Shown: positions 7,666-16,401, numbered from the stretch's first letter. The stretch: DNA of 64,000 nucleotides from Phycisphaerales bacterium (GCA_029246705.1 JAQWMQ010000034.1:124001-188000), one strand, 5' to 3'. Made by a program: numbers and translations. Notes: generated from the sequence alone by a model not told the origin.

Positions 7666-9141
7666 ATGTCACGCATCAATCTCAATCTCGGTTCGATGGT
7701 CGCCCAGCGGGTGCTTGCCAGTCAGAACATGGACCTTTCAAAGACACTCGGCCGTCTCGCCACCGGCCTGCGGATCAACCGAGGTGCCGATGATCCTGCC
7801 GGACTCATCGCCAGCGAGAACCTGCGTGCCGAGAAGACCGCGATCAATGCCGCGATCAACAACGCGGAACGGGCTGAACAGGTCGTCAACGTCGCTGAAG
7901 GTGGTCTGCAGGAGATCAGCAACATGCTGGTCGAGATGCAGGGCCTCGTCGGTTCGATGGCCAACGAGGCCGGAGTCTCACGCGAGGAGAAGGAAGCCAA
8001 CCAGCTCCAGATCGACTCGATCCTCCAGACGATCGATCGGATCGCCAATTCGACTTCCTTTCAGGGCATCAAGCTCCTGAACGGCAACTTCGACTACACG
8101 CTGAGCAACGACGACTCGTCGGTTGTCGCCGACGTGCAGATCAATTCGGCGAAGATCCCCGATGCCGCGGGTTCCAACATTCCCGTCAACGTCACCCTCG
8201 TCGATTCCGCTTCGACCGGAACCGTCTATCTCCTCGACAATGCCGGGGCGCTCTCCGCGAATGGAGACGGTCAGGTCACCTTCGAGATCGCCGGCACTGA
8301 AGGCACTCAGCAGTTCACCTTCGCCGATGGAACGATGAACTCCGCGGTGGTCGCGGCGATCAACACCTTCAGTGAGGCCATAGGTGTCTCGGCATCCCTT
8401 TCGGGTGTCTCCAACGAGATCCGAATCGATTCCAGCAACTACGGAAGCGACCAGTTCGTCCGGGTGAAGCAGCTTTCCACCAATGGTGGTTCGAACTACG
8501 TGGCCTCCACGGGCAACGGTGCTGCAATCTCCGAATACAAGGGAGCCGGGGTCGATTCCGAGGTCAACATCAACGGCATTCGAGCCACGACCGACGGGCT
8601 GACCGCTCGGGTCGCCTCCGAGGGATTCGATGTCTCCCTCGATCTCACCAGCGTCTATGCGGGCAACAATGCCCTGGGTGGAACCTCGACCTTCTACATC
8701 ACCGGTGGCGGAGCCGACTTCAACCTGGGTCCCGCGGTGAATCTCTCAAACAAGGTGTCCCTCGGCATCCAGACGGTCACCACCGGCAGTCTTGGTTCCA
8801 CCAGTGGCGGTTTCCTCGATGACATCAAGGCCGGTGGCGACTCCAATGTCGTCAACGGTGATCTCGGACGGGCCCAGACCGCCATTACCGATGCCATCAA
8901 GCAGGTCACCAGCATGCGTGGCCGGCTCGGCGCGTTCCAGAAGAACACCGTCGGTTCGACCATCAGCAGCTTGTCGATCGCGCTCGAGAACACCTCCGCG
9001 GCCGAGAGCTCGATTCGGGACGCTGATTTCGCCCTCGAGACCGCCAACCTGACCCGAGCCCAGATCCTGAGCCAGGCGGCCACCCAGGTCCTTTCACTGG
9101 CGAACAGCCAGCCGCAGGCCGTGCTTTCACTGCTGCGCTGA
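7666..9141 (+). CDS. Flagellin 3
   Basis: Filament protein of 491 residues, nearly parallel to flagellin 2 along its whole length (MSRINLNLGSMVAQRVLASQ, then RLATGLRINRGADDPAGLIA; C-terminus DADFALETANLTRAQILSQA and ATQVLSLANSQPQAVLSLLR). It has the same IN-type module and the same Gly-rich outer segment. The start at 7666 follows the third copy of TCACGGAGGAT (7651-7661). A longer in-frame start at 7537 would add 43 residues unlike any flagellin. Three consecutive flagellins suggest a heteropolymeric filament. FliW and CsrA encoded just upstream probably set their translation rate. Confidence 0.95.
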   Translation: MSRINLNLGSMVAQRVLASQNMDLSKTLGRLATGLRINRGADDPAGLIASENLRAEKTAINAAINNAERAEQVVNVAEGGLQEISNMLVEMQGLVGSMANEAGVSREEKEANQLQIDSILQTIDRIANSTSFQGIKLLNGNFDYTLSNDDSSVVADVQINSAKIPDAAGSNIPVNVTLVDSASTGTVYLLDNAGALSANGDGQVTFEIAGTEGTQQFTFADGTMNSAVVAAINTFSEAIGVSASLSGVSNEIRIDSSNYGSDQFVRVKQLSTNGGSNYVASTGNGAAISEYKGAGVDSEVNINGIRATTDGLTARVASEGFDVSLDLTSVYAGNNALGGTSTFYITGGGADFNLGPAVNLSNKVSLGIQTVTTGSLGSTSGGFLDDIKAGGDSNVVNGDLGRAQTAITDAIKQVTSMRGRLGAFQKNTVGSTISSLSIALENTSAAESSIRDADFALETANLTRAQILSQAATQVLSLANSQPQAVLSLLR

Positions 9142-9181
9142 CCTCGGCTCGAGTCCAGGGATCCCATGTTTCGAAACCATG

Positions 9182-9211
9182 AAACGGCGGCCTTCGGGCC
9201 GCCGTTTTTTC
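9182..9211 (+). terminator. Intrinsic terminator after flagellin 3
   Basis: AAACGGCGGCC (9182-9192), loop TTCG, GGCCGCCGTTT (9197-9207), continuing into a T-run. Confidence 0.93.
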
Positions 9212-9289
9212 TTGTTCACGATCGGAAGGGAGGGGCTCGTTTCTCGCGGATGTTTCCAAGCGGCCCGAGTGGCCAGACAGGATGCTTCC

Positions 9290-10063
9290 ATGAACTCGTT
9301 GAAATCGCTCTTGACCATCACCGCCTGCCTTGCAGGTGCCGTCGTCACCCTCACGCCCGACATCGCCACTGCTGATCGTCTTCTCAAGGCGTCCGCGACC
9401 GCGCACGTCGAGGCCACGTCGCTCAATCGTTCCATGTATCCGACAAGGTTGATGGGCTCCGACCATGATGATGCACTGGCCCAGGCCTCGAATCTCGCGG
9501 ACTTTCCAATCGACCTCGAGGCTTCGAACATCAACCCGGGAACATTCAAGGGTGCCCAGGTTCGTGCGCACGTCGATGCGAAGGAGATCACTCGTCCCGG
9601 TCTCTCCGGACCCGAGCGACTGATGGAGATCGACATCGCCACGCACACCCTGATCTTCCCCTGGGCTCGTTTCGGGGATCGTGCGGACATCACCATCTCC
9701 GCAACCATCGAGTTCGAGCGAACGACCACCGGCGCCTGGTACATCAACTTCAGTCCCGGAAGCGACATGTCCCACTGCGGACACTATGACGATGGTGCAT
9801 ACCGAGTCGCGGACCTGACCGGAGCTCGGATCTCGCTTCAGCGCTACTGCGAGGTAGGTGGCATGGGGTCAATCGGTTTCTGGACCGAGGTCGAGGAATT
9901 CGACAATGTGCGACTCAACGAGGACACCGCCACCATCAATCTGGACTGGCCGGCCGGCCGGATGCGGATGATCATCGAGCTGGAACGAACCGACATCTAC
10001 TTCAACTCGGATGGTGTCCAGCAGATCTGGGACGGCATCCACGTCACTGCACGCTTCGATTGA
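9290..10063 (+). CDS. Secreted protein of unknown function
   Basis: Protein of 257 residues that I do not recognise. It begins with a clear signal peptide (MNSLKSLLTITACLAGAVVT..., cleavage probably after the TADR region). The mature part is beta-rich, with a Cys-containing loop (SHCGHYDDGAYRVAD ... RYCEVGG) and no dockerin tail. I chose the ATG at 9290 because the longer frame would begin inside the flagellin 3 terminator and would bury the signal peptide; AGGA at 9279-9282 precedes it. It stands alone between two strong terminators. It could be a filament-associated or periplasmic protein, but only its position suggests this. Confidence 0.7.
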   Translation: MNSLKSLLTITACLAGAVVTLTPDIATADRLLKASATAHVEATSLNRSMYPTRLMGSDHDDALAQASNLADFPIDLEASNINPGTFKGAQVRAHVDAKEITRPGLSGPERLMEIDIATHTLIFPWARFGDRADITISATIEFERTTTGAWYINFSPGSDMSHCGHYDDGAYRVADLTGARISLQRYCEVGGMGSIGFWTEVEEFDNVRLNEDTATINLDWPAGRMRMIIELERTDIYFNSDGVQQIWDGIHVTARFD

Positions 10064-10079
10064 ACCGATCGGTGAAGGA

Positions 10080-10115
10080 AAACCGCCACGAATCCAAAGG
10101 GATTCGTGGCGGTTT
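10080..10115. terminator. Bidirectional terminator
   Basis: A 16-base perfect stem (10080-10095 with 10100-10115) around the loop AAAG. The arms begin with A-tracts and end with T-tracts on both strands, so it can end both the secreted-protein gene (+) and rplT (minus). Confidence 0.88.
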
Positions 10116-10139
10116 GCTCGTTGCGGTCTCGCCGTTGGT

Positions 10140-10511
10140 TCAGGCTGCGGTCTTGGCGGCCACGGCTTCGTTGGCGGTCTTCACCAGCTCGTCGAAGGTC
10201 GCGGGGTCCTCGATCGCGATCTGGCTGAGCATCTTCCGGTTCAGGAGGATGCCTGCCTGCTGGATACCGTGGATGAACAGGCTGTAGCGCGTGCCCCTCA
10301 TGCGGCATGCAGCGGTGATTCGAGTGATCCAGAGCCTGCGGAAGTCCCGCTTTCGGTTGCGACGGTCGCGGTAGGCGAACTGGCCTGCACGCATGAGTGC
10401 GACCTTGGCCTGTTGCTTGTGACGTGACTTCGTTCCGAAGTATCCGCGGGCCTTGCGAAGCAGTCTTCGACGGGCCTTGTTTCGTGCGGCACCCTTGCGT
10501 ACGCGAGGCAT
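10140..10511 (-). CDS. rplT: 50S ribosomal protein L20
   Basis: L20 is an early-assembly protein of the large ribosomal subunit and binds 23S rRNA. The 123-residue product starts MPRVRKGAARNKARRRLLRK and contains RKRDFRRLWITRITAACRMR, the standard L20 signature; the length is normal. It is the second gene of the rpmI-rplT pair, 86 bases after rpmI. The usual third partner infC is not upstream of rpmI here. Confidence 0.97.
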   Translation of the reverse strand: MPRVRKGAARNKARRRLLRKARGYFGTKSRHKQQAKVALMRAGQFAYRDRRNRKRDFRRLWITRITAACRMRGTRYSLFIHGIQQAGILLNRKMLSQIAIEDPATFDELVKTANEAVAAKTAA

Positions 10512-10597
10512 GGTGCTGTCTCCAGTTGGGCGCGGCGGGGGACCCGGTCAGTCCGAGGTCTCTTTGGTCCCGACGAGCGTTCAGGTTCGATTTCGAA

Positions 10598-10870
10598 TCA
10601 GGTGTCCTTGTTGTCCTTGGCGTCCTTGGCCTTCCTGTCCCGGGCCTCGGCCGCAGCCTGGTCCTGGGAACGAAGGGGACGGAAGAGCAGGGTGCCCAGT
10701 CGCTTCATGTCACCGGCGCGGGCGTACTGCGGCAGTCGGTAGGACCGGTTCTGCTTGCCGGACTTGTTGCTCTTGAGGTGGCGGCTGTTCGGCTTGCGAA
10801 AGCGGATCTTGCCACTCTTGGTGATCTTGACGCGCTTCAGGAGGCCCTTGTGGGATTTGTTCTTCGGCAT
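10598..10870 (-). CDS. rpmI: 50S ribosomal protein L35
   Basis: L35 is a small basic protein of the large ribosomal subunit. MPKNKSHKGLLKRVKITKSG, then RPNSRHL-like and KSNKSGKQNRSYRL segments match the family. At 90 residues it exceeds the usual 65; the extra part is a charged tail (QDQAAAEARDRKAKDAKDN) after residue 68. It precedes rplT on the same strand. infC, normally directly upstream, is missing; the upstream space instead contains an 11-base tandem repeat. Confidence 0.95.
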   Translation of the reverse strand: MPKNKSHKGLLKRVKITKSGKIRFRKPNSRHLKSNKSGKQNRSYRLPQYARAGDMKRLGTLLFRPLRSQDQAAAEARDRKAKDAKDNKDT

Positions 10871-11000
10871 GGCGCTGATGTGACCCTTCCGGGTGAACCG
10901 GTTCGGGGTTCCTCATGAGGACGTCGCCCCCGTCTCCAACCGAGGAGGCGGGGGGAATTCGAGAGTGTAGCAGGGGGGGCGTGGGGTTCAAGCTGGGGCG

Positions 11001-11066
11001 TGCCAGCCAGGTGCCAGCCAGATGCCAGCGAGGTGCCAGCCAGGTGCCAGCGAGGTGCCAGCGGAG
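11001..11066. repeat. Six tandem copies of an 11-base repeat
   Basis: TGCCAGCCAGG-type units start at 11001, 11012, 11023, 11034, 11045 and 11056, differing only at the C/G after GCCAGC and in the last three bases. The period of 11 is close to one DNA helical turn. The repeat lies about 130 bases upstream of the rpmI start and just downstream of the H-x9-DG gene (both minus strand). It could hold stacked protein sites or be simple slippage. Confidence 0.9.
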
Positions 11067-11102
11067 CTCATCAGGCACCGGTTGATGGCTGTCCCGGGTG
11101 GG

Positions 11103-12047
11103 TCAGTGGATGAGGAAAATGGCCTGATCGCCCGACATCTCACCGCGGAGAATCCTGATGATCATGCCCTCTGAGGTCGTTCCCGGGTCCCAGAGGCGAT
11201 CTTCTTCGATCTGGCTGAACTCGACCATTTCGACGTGGCCATCCCCGAAAAGGATGTTCTGTCCAGCGCCATGATGGGATCTGGAGTTCTGAATGGCCTC
11301 TGAATGGTGGAGGTCGCCCTGCGCGCCGATCATCAGGGGCAGGGGGTTCGTGTTGGAGGCCATGGGCTTGTCCGAGGAGATCGGCTGATCACCATCCTGC
11401 CAGAGCTGGAAGCTGTAGGGATCACTCTGCAGTGAACCATCCGGCTGGTGGAAGTCGTTGGGCAGGGTGTGGTCGTCGCAGGCCTTGCGGATCGCTTCGT
11501 TGTGCTTGCCGGCGTCCGCGCCCATCCATTTGAACGGGTCGGGGAGGAGACTGGCCTGGGCGACGCTCTGCATCGGGGTCGCACCGTTGTTCGCGGATGC
11601 GAACGTCGACATGCCGTCATGGACCTCCGTCATGTTGTCGTGGTCCAGGACCGTCATCCGGGTCTGTCGAGCGTGGTTCATGACGGGCCAGATCACCCCG
11701 ACGGCGAGCAGCAGCATGGCTGCGGTCGCGAAGAGATCGGGAAACCTGAGGCGTCGACCGGAAAGCTGGTTCGACAGTTCTGAAGCCGTTCGGATATCGA
11801 GGCGCTTGTTGCGCTCCTCTTCGGCTCGGTTCACGCGTGCAAGAGTCGCGTTCAGGAGATCCTCGGAGGGGTTTTCCACCGGGTATTCATCCAACAGGGA
11901 GAAGAGGTTCTTGATCTTCTCTGCTCGCTTGCGATCGTCACCGGTCATGGAGTCGATCGAGTCGAGATCCAATCCGTCCTCTGCCAGCGTGTCGAACACG
12001 CGCGCATCGTCGTCTGAAAGGGTTCGGGGCAGATTCGGGGAGGTCAT
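11103..12047 (-). CDS. Membrane H-x9-DG protein, putative anti-sigma factor
   Basis: This 314-residue protein is encoded 48 bases downstream of an ECF sigma factor gene on the same strand, the usual place for an anti-sigma factor. Residues 1-100 are charged and presumably cytoplasmic. One transmembrane segment lies at about 104-123 (FPDLFATAAMLLLAVGVIWP). It is followed by a pseudopilin-like stretch (MNHARQTRMTVLDHDN, then FASANNGATP) and near the C-terminus by HHGAGQNILFGDGHVEMVEF, the H-x9-DG motif of planctomycetal DUF1559/prepilin-like proteins. I see no zinc-binding HxxxCxxC anti-sigma motif. The regulatory role is inferred from context; it could instead be a surface pilin-like protein. 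Confidence 0.6.
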   Translation of the reverse strand: MTSPNLPRTLSDDDARVFDTLAEDGLDLDSIDSMTGDDRKRAEKIKNLFSLLDEYPVENPSEDLLNATLARVNRAEEERNKRLDIRTASELSNQLSGRRLRFPDLFATAAMLLLAVGVIWPVMNHARQTRMTVLDHDNMTEVHDGMSTFASANNGATPMQSVAQASLLPDPFKWMGADAGKHNEAIRKACDDHTLPNDFHQPDGSLQSDPYSFQLWQDGDQPISSDKPMASNTNPLPLMIGAQGDLHHSEAIQNSRSHHGAGQNILFGDGHVEMVEFSQIEEDRLWDPGTTSEGMIIRILRGEMSGDQAIFLIH

Positions 12048-12095
12048 CGTTTCTTCGGCTCCAGCGTCAGGCGTTTCTTGCCCCGTCGGGATGAA

Positions 12096-12782
12096 TCAAT
12101 CCTGCGATTCATCGGTTTCGGTCTCGCCTGTATCAAGCTTCCAGGATTCCGAGAAGCTCGCCACTGCACTGTGCAGCCTGCTTTTCACGGTCCCGAGAGG
12201 TATTTCAAGCGAATCAGCGATCTGTCCGTAGCTCATCTTCTGGAAGTAACTGAGCAGCAGGATCTCGCGATAATGGGATGGCATCTCGTCGACCACCTTC
12301 TTGACCCTGGCTGCCTGCTCCCGCGTGGAGATGGGCTCGTCAGGCGTCGCCTCTTCGGAGGCGAGCAGGTCGATGAATTCTGTTTCGTTGTCGGTGCCGG
12401 ACACCGGCGCGGACAGGCTGGCGGTCGCCCGTCGCTTCTGGCGGCGGTGGTAGTCACGGCCCTTGTTGGCGGCGATGGTGTACAGCCACGGCTTGAATCG
12501 ACGACTGGTGTCGAAGGATTCGGCCGCAAGGTGGACTTGCAGGAAGGCGTCCTGAAAGACATCCTCGGCTGCCGCTCGTGATCCGAGAAATCGAATCAGG
12601 AAATGGAGCAGTTCGTTCTGATATCGCTCGACCAGCTCGGGGAATGCCTTGGCGTCTCCCTTGAGGTGATCCTCCAGAAGCTGTTCATCTGATCTCTCGG
12701 CCACCTGGCTCTCCGTTGGGACTGCGTACTCGATGGTGGCCAGCGACCCGTCAAACGCTGCTGCCTCCTGATTGCGCACCAT
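12096..12782 (-). CDS. ECF-type RNA polymerase sigma factor
   Basis: The protein contains sigma region 2 (LVERYQNELLHFLIRFLGSR, EDVFQDAFLQVHL, RRFKPWLYTIAANKGRDYHR) and region 4 (PSHYREILLLSYFQKMSYGQ followed by IADSLEIPLGTVKSRLHSA), with the helix-turn-helix at the end. Regions 1 and 3 are absent, which marks an extracytoplasmic-function sigma factor. I use the ATG at 12782 (228 residues); a GTG at 12890 would add 36 residues of no recognisable type. The following gene is a membrane protein that may act as its anti-sigma factor. hpnH is transcribed divergently. Confidence 0.9.
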   Translation of the reverse strand: MVRNQEAAAFDGSLATIEYAVPTESQVAERSDEQLLEDHLKGDAKAFPELVERYQNELLHFLIRFLGSRAAAEDVFQDAFLQVHLAAESFDTSRRFKPWLYTIAANKGRDYHRRQKRRATASLSAPVSGTDNETEFIDLLASEEATPDEPISTREQAARVKKVVDEMPSHYREILLLSYFQKMSYGQIADSLEIPLGTVKSRLHSAVASFSESWKLDTGETETDESQD

Positions 12783-13068
12783 AGCGGAGGGAAGCGAGGA
12801 AAGGATCTTCTGAGTCACGCCAACGACCAGTTCCTCCAGTCGGTGGACGGGAAACTGGTCGGCTCGAGAATGGCAGGAGAGGGCAGTCACACCCTCGTTA
12901 CGACCACCGGATGGGATGGGTTCAGCGGGTTTGCAGATTTTCTTCAGCAGCCTCGGAGCGTCCGAAAATCGGCTTCCTCGTGCCTGGTGCCCTGTGCAGG
13001 GGTTGGGCGATGTACACTGTTCAGATCGACACCTTCTGATCGTACCGACCTTTCAGGAGCACTCCAGG

Positions 13069-14235
13069 ATGGGTGTACCTGTCTCCCAGATGTGGACCGT
13101 GGCGTCCTACGTGATCAAGAACCGCCTCGCCAAGCGGCGTCGGTATCCCCTGGTCCTCATGCTCGAGCCGCTCTTCCGCTGCAACCTGGCCTGTGCCGGC
13201 TGCGGGAAGATCCAGTACCCGCCCCACATCCTCAAGCGGGATCTCTCGGCCGAGGACTGCATGAAGGCGGTCGACGAGTGTGGCGCCCCCATGGTGTCCA
13301 TTCCCGGCGGAGAGCCGTTGCTGCACCCTGAGATCCGCGAGATCGTCCAGGGACTCATCGATCGAAAGAAGTACATCTACCTCTGCACCAACGCGATCCT
13401 GCTGAAGGAGAAGCTCGAGGCCGGCTGGTTCAAGCCCTCCAAGTACCTCAGCTTCAGTGTCCACCTCGACGGTCTCGAGGAGCACCATGACTTCGCGGTC
13501 TGCCGGGACGGCACCTACGACAAGGCACTGGCGGGCATCCGCAAGGCGGTCGATATGGGCTTCCGCGTCACCACGAACACCACCCTCTTCGAAGGGGCGG
13601 ACCCGAATGCCTGCCGGAGCTTCTTCGACGAGCTGATGGAAGTCGGCGTCGAAGGCATGATGATCTCACCCGGCTACGCCTACGACAAGGCGCCGGACCA
13701 GACCGGTTTCCTGAAGCGCCGCGAGACCAACGAGCTCTTCGAGATGATCCTCTCGAACCGCAAGAAGGGCTGGCGTTTCAACCAATCGCCGTTGTTCCTC
13801 GAGTACCTCATGGGCAAGCGTGACTTCGAATGCACGCCCTGGGGCAATCCGACGTTCAACATGTTCGGATGGCAGAAGCCCTGCTATCTGCTGCAGGAGG
13901 GCTACGTCGACAGTTTCAAGGAACTCATCGACGAGACCGAGTGGGACAACTACGGAGTCGCCAGCGGCAACCCGAAGTGTGCCAACTGCATGGTTCACTG
14001 CGGGTACGAACCCACTGCCGTCGACTACACCTTCAGTGGCTTCCGCGGGATCTGGGCGAACATTCGTGCCATGGTCTTCAACCGCTATGCAAATCCTCGA
14101 GCCGCCAAGCGACTCGAGGAGGAGAAGGCCAGGCCTCACGGCCCCATGCAGCACCTCGTTCAGCTGGGCTTCGCAGTGGACATCAAGGAAGACGGTTCCC
14201 GAGAAGTCGTGCGCAAGAACGAATCCGCGGCCTGA
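13069..14235 (+). CDS. hpnH: Hopanoid biosynthesis radical SAM protein HpnH
   Basis: HpnH is the radical SAM enzyme that joins a 5'-deoxyadenosyl group to diploptene, the first step towards extended C35 hopanoids. The 388-residue protein starts MGVPVSQMWTVASYVIKNRL and has the cluster motif CNLACAGCG (Cys 38, 42, 45), then VSIPGGEPLLHPEI, FSVHLDGLEEHHDFAV, SPGYAYDKAPDQ and a Cys-containing C-terminal part (KCANCMVHCGYEPTAV), all typical. The start is set by CAGGAG at 13054-13059. No squalene-hopene cyclase or other hpn gene is in the window, so the pathway must be encoded elsewhere. Confidence 0.93.
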   Translation: MGVPVSQMWTVASYVIKNRLAKRRRYPLVLMLEPLFRCNLACAGCGKIQYPPHILKRDLSAEDCMKAVDECGAPMVSIPGGEPLLHPEIREIVQGLIDRKKYIYLCTNAILLKEKLEAGWFKPSKYLSFSVHLDGLEEHHDFAVCRDGTYDKALAGIRKAVDMGFRVTTNTTLFEGADPNACRSFFDELMEVGVEGMMISPGYAYDKAPDQTGFLKRRETNELFEMILSNRKKGWRFNQSPLFLEYLMGKRDFECTPWGNPTFNMFGWQKPCYLLQEGYVDSFKELIDETEWDNYGVASGNPKCANCMVHCGYEPTAVDYTFSGFRGIWANIRAMVFNRYANPRAAKRLEEEKARPHGPMQHLVQLGFAVDIKEDGSREVVRKNESAA

Positions 14236-14352
14236 AGCAGCCCTGTCAGGCCGTCGTCCTCGAGCCATTCAAGTTTCCCGGGAACAGGCCAGCGTCCTCG
14301 CCTTCGGTGACGCCGTCACGGTCGAGTCTCCCGCGTGCATCCGAGTCGAAAG

Positions 14353-14384
14353 AAAAGCCGCGCCTCCTGGAGGCGCGGCTTTTC
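14353..14384. terminator. Bidirectional terminator between hpnH and a dockerin gene
   Basis: AAAAGCCGCGCCTC pairs with GAGGCGCGGCTTTT across a very short loop, flanked by A- and T-tracts. It serves hpnH (+) and the minus-strand gene ending at 14423. Confidence 0.9.
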
Positions 14385-14422
14385 TTCCGATCACTCCCCA
14401 TCCGGGGAGGTTTGTATTGCGT

Positions 14423-15286
14423 TCAATCGGCCCAGTCACCCAGAAGGATCGCGAGGTCGATACCGTCGACCCTGCCATCATTGTTGATGTCCGCGTCCAA
14501 TTCGTAGCTGTTGAAGGCGCCGAGCAGGCGTGCGAGGTCGAGGCCGTCGACTCGGCCATCGTGATTGATGTCCGCGGGGATCAGGTCGTACTTGCAGTGG
14601 AACTGCAGGCGGACACGATCGGAGGCGACTTCGACATAGTCGTCCGCGCCTGCCTGGTCGAATTCCGCGAGGATTCGCAGTTCATACGCTCCGGCCGCGA
14701 TCGGCTCTGCATTCTCGAGCAGCTCGTTCTCGAAGCCGGTCATGTCGCGCACGAGGCCGGTATCCCTGTTGACGAGGAACACCTCGGAACCTGCATCCTC
14801 GATCTCGGGGGTGTTGGTGTCGTGCACGAACGTGAAGTGCACGTCATCGTTCACCTTGAATGGATAGAGCAGGTAGTGGGACATGCGAATGCTGTTGAGT
14901 CCCTTGATCTGCTCCACGCGACCGACCTGGTGCAGGACCAGGTGGAATCCGTCATGGGAAGGCTCGCCCTCCATCATCACCATGCCCTGGGCACGAGCGT
15001 ATGCTGCCGGTTGCCCGTCAATGAGGACATCGGCGATGCTTTCCGCGTCGCAGAACGTCTCCAGGTCGAACCCATCCTCCTCGACGGGGACGAGCTCCTC
15101 GAACTGTTTCTCGCAGTCCCTGAAGACCGGATCGGGACGCTCGAGACTGCTTGTCGTGTAGATGTGCACACCGAAGGTGAGCTTCGACGGGTGATCGATG
15201 ATGTCGTCGCAATCCGCGAATGCGGCTGGAACGACGGCAAGTGCTGCCATGGTTGCGAGAAAGTGCATGTGTCGCTGGTGGTGCAT
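14423..15286 (-). CDS. Secreted dockerin-tailed protein 1
   Basis: Protein of 287 residues with a signal peptide (MHHQRHMHFLATMAALAVVP, then AAFADC) and a two-repeat Ca-binding tail: ADINHDGRVDGLDLARLLGA and ADINNDGRVDGIDLAILLGD. These are EF-hand-like loops of the dockerin type (DxNxDGxVDGxDL). The part between is not a family I know. The start at 15286 is preceded by AAGGAG; the longer frame lacks a leader. It is the last of four tandem minus-strand genes of the same design. The tail probably fixes the protein to a surface partner, but no cohesin is visible in the window. Confidence 0.8.
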   Translation of the reverse strand: MHHQRHMHFLATMAALAVVPAAFADCDDIIDHPSKLTFGVHIYTTSSLERPDPVFRDCEKQFEELVPVEEDGFDLETFCDAESIADVLIDGQPAAYARAQGMVMMEGEPSHDGFHLVLHQVGRVEQIKGLNSIRMSHYLLYPFKVNDDVHFTFVHDTNTPEIEDAGSEVFLVNRDTGLVRDMTGFENELLENAEPIAAGAYELRILAEFDQAGADDYVEVASDRVRLQFHCKYDLIPADINHDGRVDGLDLARLLGAFNSYELDADINNDGRVDGIDLAILLGDWAD

Positions 15287-15376
15287 CGTTTGCTCCTTCG
15301 TGTGAGTCCGTACTTGTGCATAGTCGGGTTGGATGGATTCGTGACACCGTGTGTCTGGAGATCTCCTGCCATCACC

Positions 15377-15408
15377 GAACAACCCCCGCCAGGGGGCGAG
15401 GGTTGTTC
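15377..15408 (-). terminator. Terminator of dockerin gene 2
   Basis: GAACAACCC (15377-15385) pairs with GGGTTGTTC (15400-15408), with an inner CGCC/GGCG stem. It follows the minus-strand gene ending at 15448. Confidence 0.7.
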
Positions 15409-15447
15409 GAAATCAGGGGTGGGGCTGGCGTTTCCGGTAAGAGGTGG

Positions 15448-16401
15448 TCAATCGGTCCATGCGCCGAGGAGGATGTTGAGGTCGCCGCCATCGATGATGC
15501 CGTCGCAGTTGAGGTCGTGCATCGAATCACTGGTGCCCCATATTCCCAGCAGGGTGGTGAGGTCCTGGCCGTCGACCAGACCATCGTTGTCGTAGTCGGC
15601 ATCCGGGGCGGGTGTGAGCTCCAGGTAGGCGGCTGCGTTGCCCCAGTTATCGTGCTCGCCGGCAAGATCACCCGGTGCCGAGAAGGTGTCCGCTTCCACG
15701 GTGATCCGGTAGACCCCCGGGTTGAGCCTGCCGTGGTCCATGCGATCATGTCGCATGCCTTCGGTCGCGGTCCAGACCGTCGCGCCGTTGTAGGCGAAGT
15801 GCTGGTCCTTGAAGTAGGTGCGGATCGGGACCCAGGTGTATCCACCCTGGGAATCGTTTTCACGAATCACCATCTCGAGCTTCCGCATCCAGCGCCGTCC
15901 TCCGCCGTTGTTGCCGCCCATGCCCGCGAGCAGTTCCACCGAATAGCAGACCGGCTCGAGCACCTCGAAGTAGACCTCCGCTCCGCTCTTGCTCCAGGCG
16001 TGGGCGTCATCCTCCGGAAAGTCGTTGATCTGGTTGGCGTAGCTGTCCGAATACACGCCGAGGTGGAGTCCGCTCGCATCGTCGAGGTACTCGGAAACCG
16101 CGACGTCCTGGCAGGCAACCAACTGTCCACCGGTGGGATCGGGGTACTCGAGTAGTCCCCAGTGGAGCTCACCGGTGAAGATGTTGTCCGTCCAGAGACC
16201 CTGCGAACCCGAGAAATCGTAATCGCTGGTGTAGTACTGGTCCCTGAGCAGCGAGATCTCACCGACCACCTGGGTGGATGAACGAAGCACCCTGAAGGTC
16301 GATTGATCGAACTCCTCCGCCTGGGTGACATTGAGGCAGATGAAAAGGGCGGCCATCGCGGCGGTGCCCAGGTTCCGAAGAGTCGTTCGTTGCTTTGACA
16401 T
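15448..16401 (-). CDS. Secreted dockerin-tailed protein 2
   Basis: Protein of 317 residues. The signal peptide is MSKQRTTLRNLGTAAMAALF plus ICLNVTQA; the ATG at 16401 has GGGAG upstream, and the long in-frame extension to 16695 has no leader character. The middle has a Gly-rich loop (AGMGGNNGGGRRWMRKLEMV) and an aromatic-rich beta-type region with no family I can name. The tail carries two dockerin-like loops, DYDNDGLVDGQDLTTLLGIW and DLNCDGIIDGGDLNILLGAW. It has its own terminator, so it is probably monocistronic. Confidence 0.8.
   Translation of the reverse strand: MSKQRTTLRNLGTAAMAALFICLNVTQAEEFDQSTFRVLRSSTQVVGEISLLRDQYYTSDYDFSGSQGLWTDNIFTGELHWGLLEYPDPTGGQLVACQDVAVSEYLDDASGLHLGVYSDSYANQINDFPEDDAHAWSKSGAEVYFEVLEPVCYSVELLAGMGGNNGGGRRWMRKLEMVIRENDSQGGYTWVPIRTYFKDQHFAYNGATVWTATEGMRHDRMDHGRLNPGVYRITVEADTFSAPGDLAGEHDNWGNAAAYLELTPAPDADYDNDGLVDGQDLTTLLGIWGTSDSMHDLNCDGIIDGGDLNILLGAWTD

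Noticed and set aside
11001-11066. Tandem repeat considered as a CRISPR array
   Set aside because: The units are directly adjacent with an 11-base period and no spacers.
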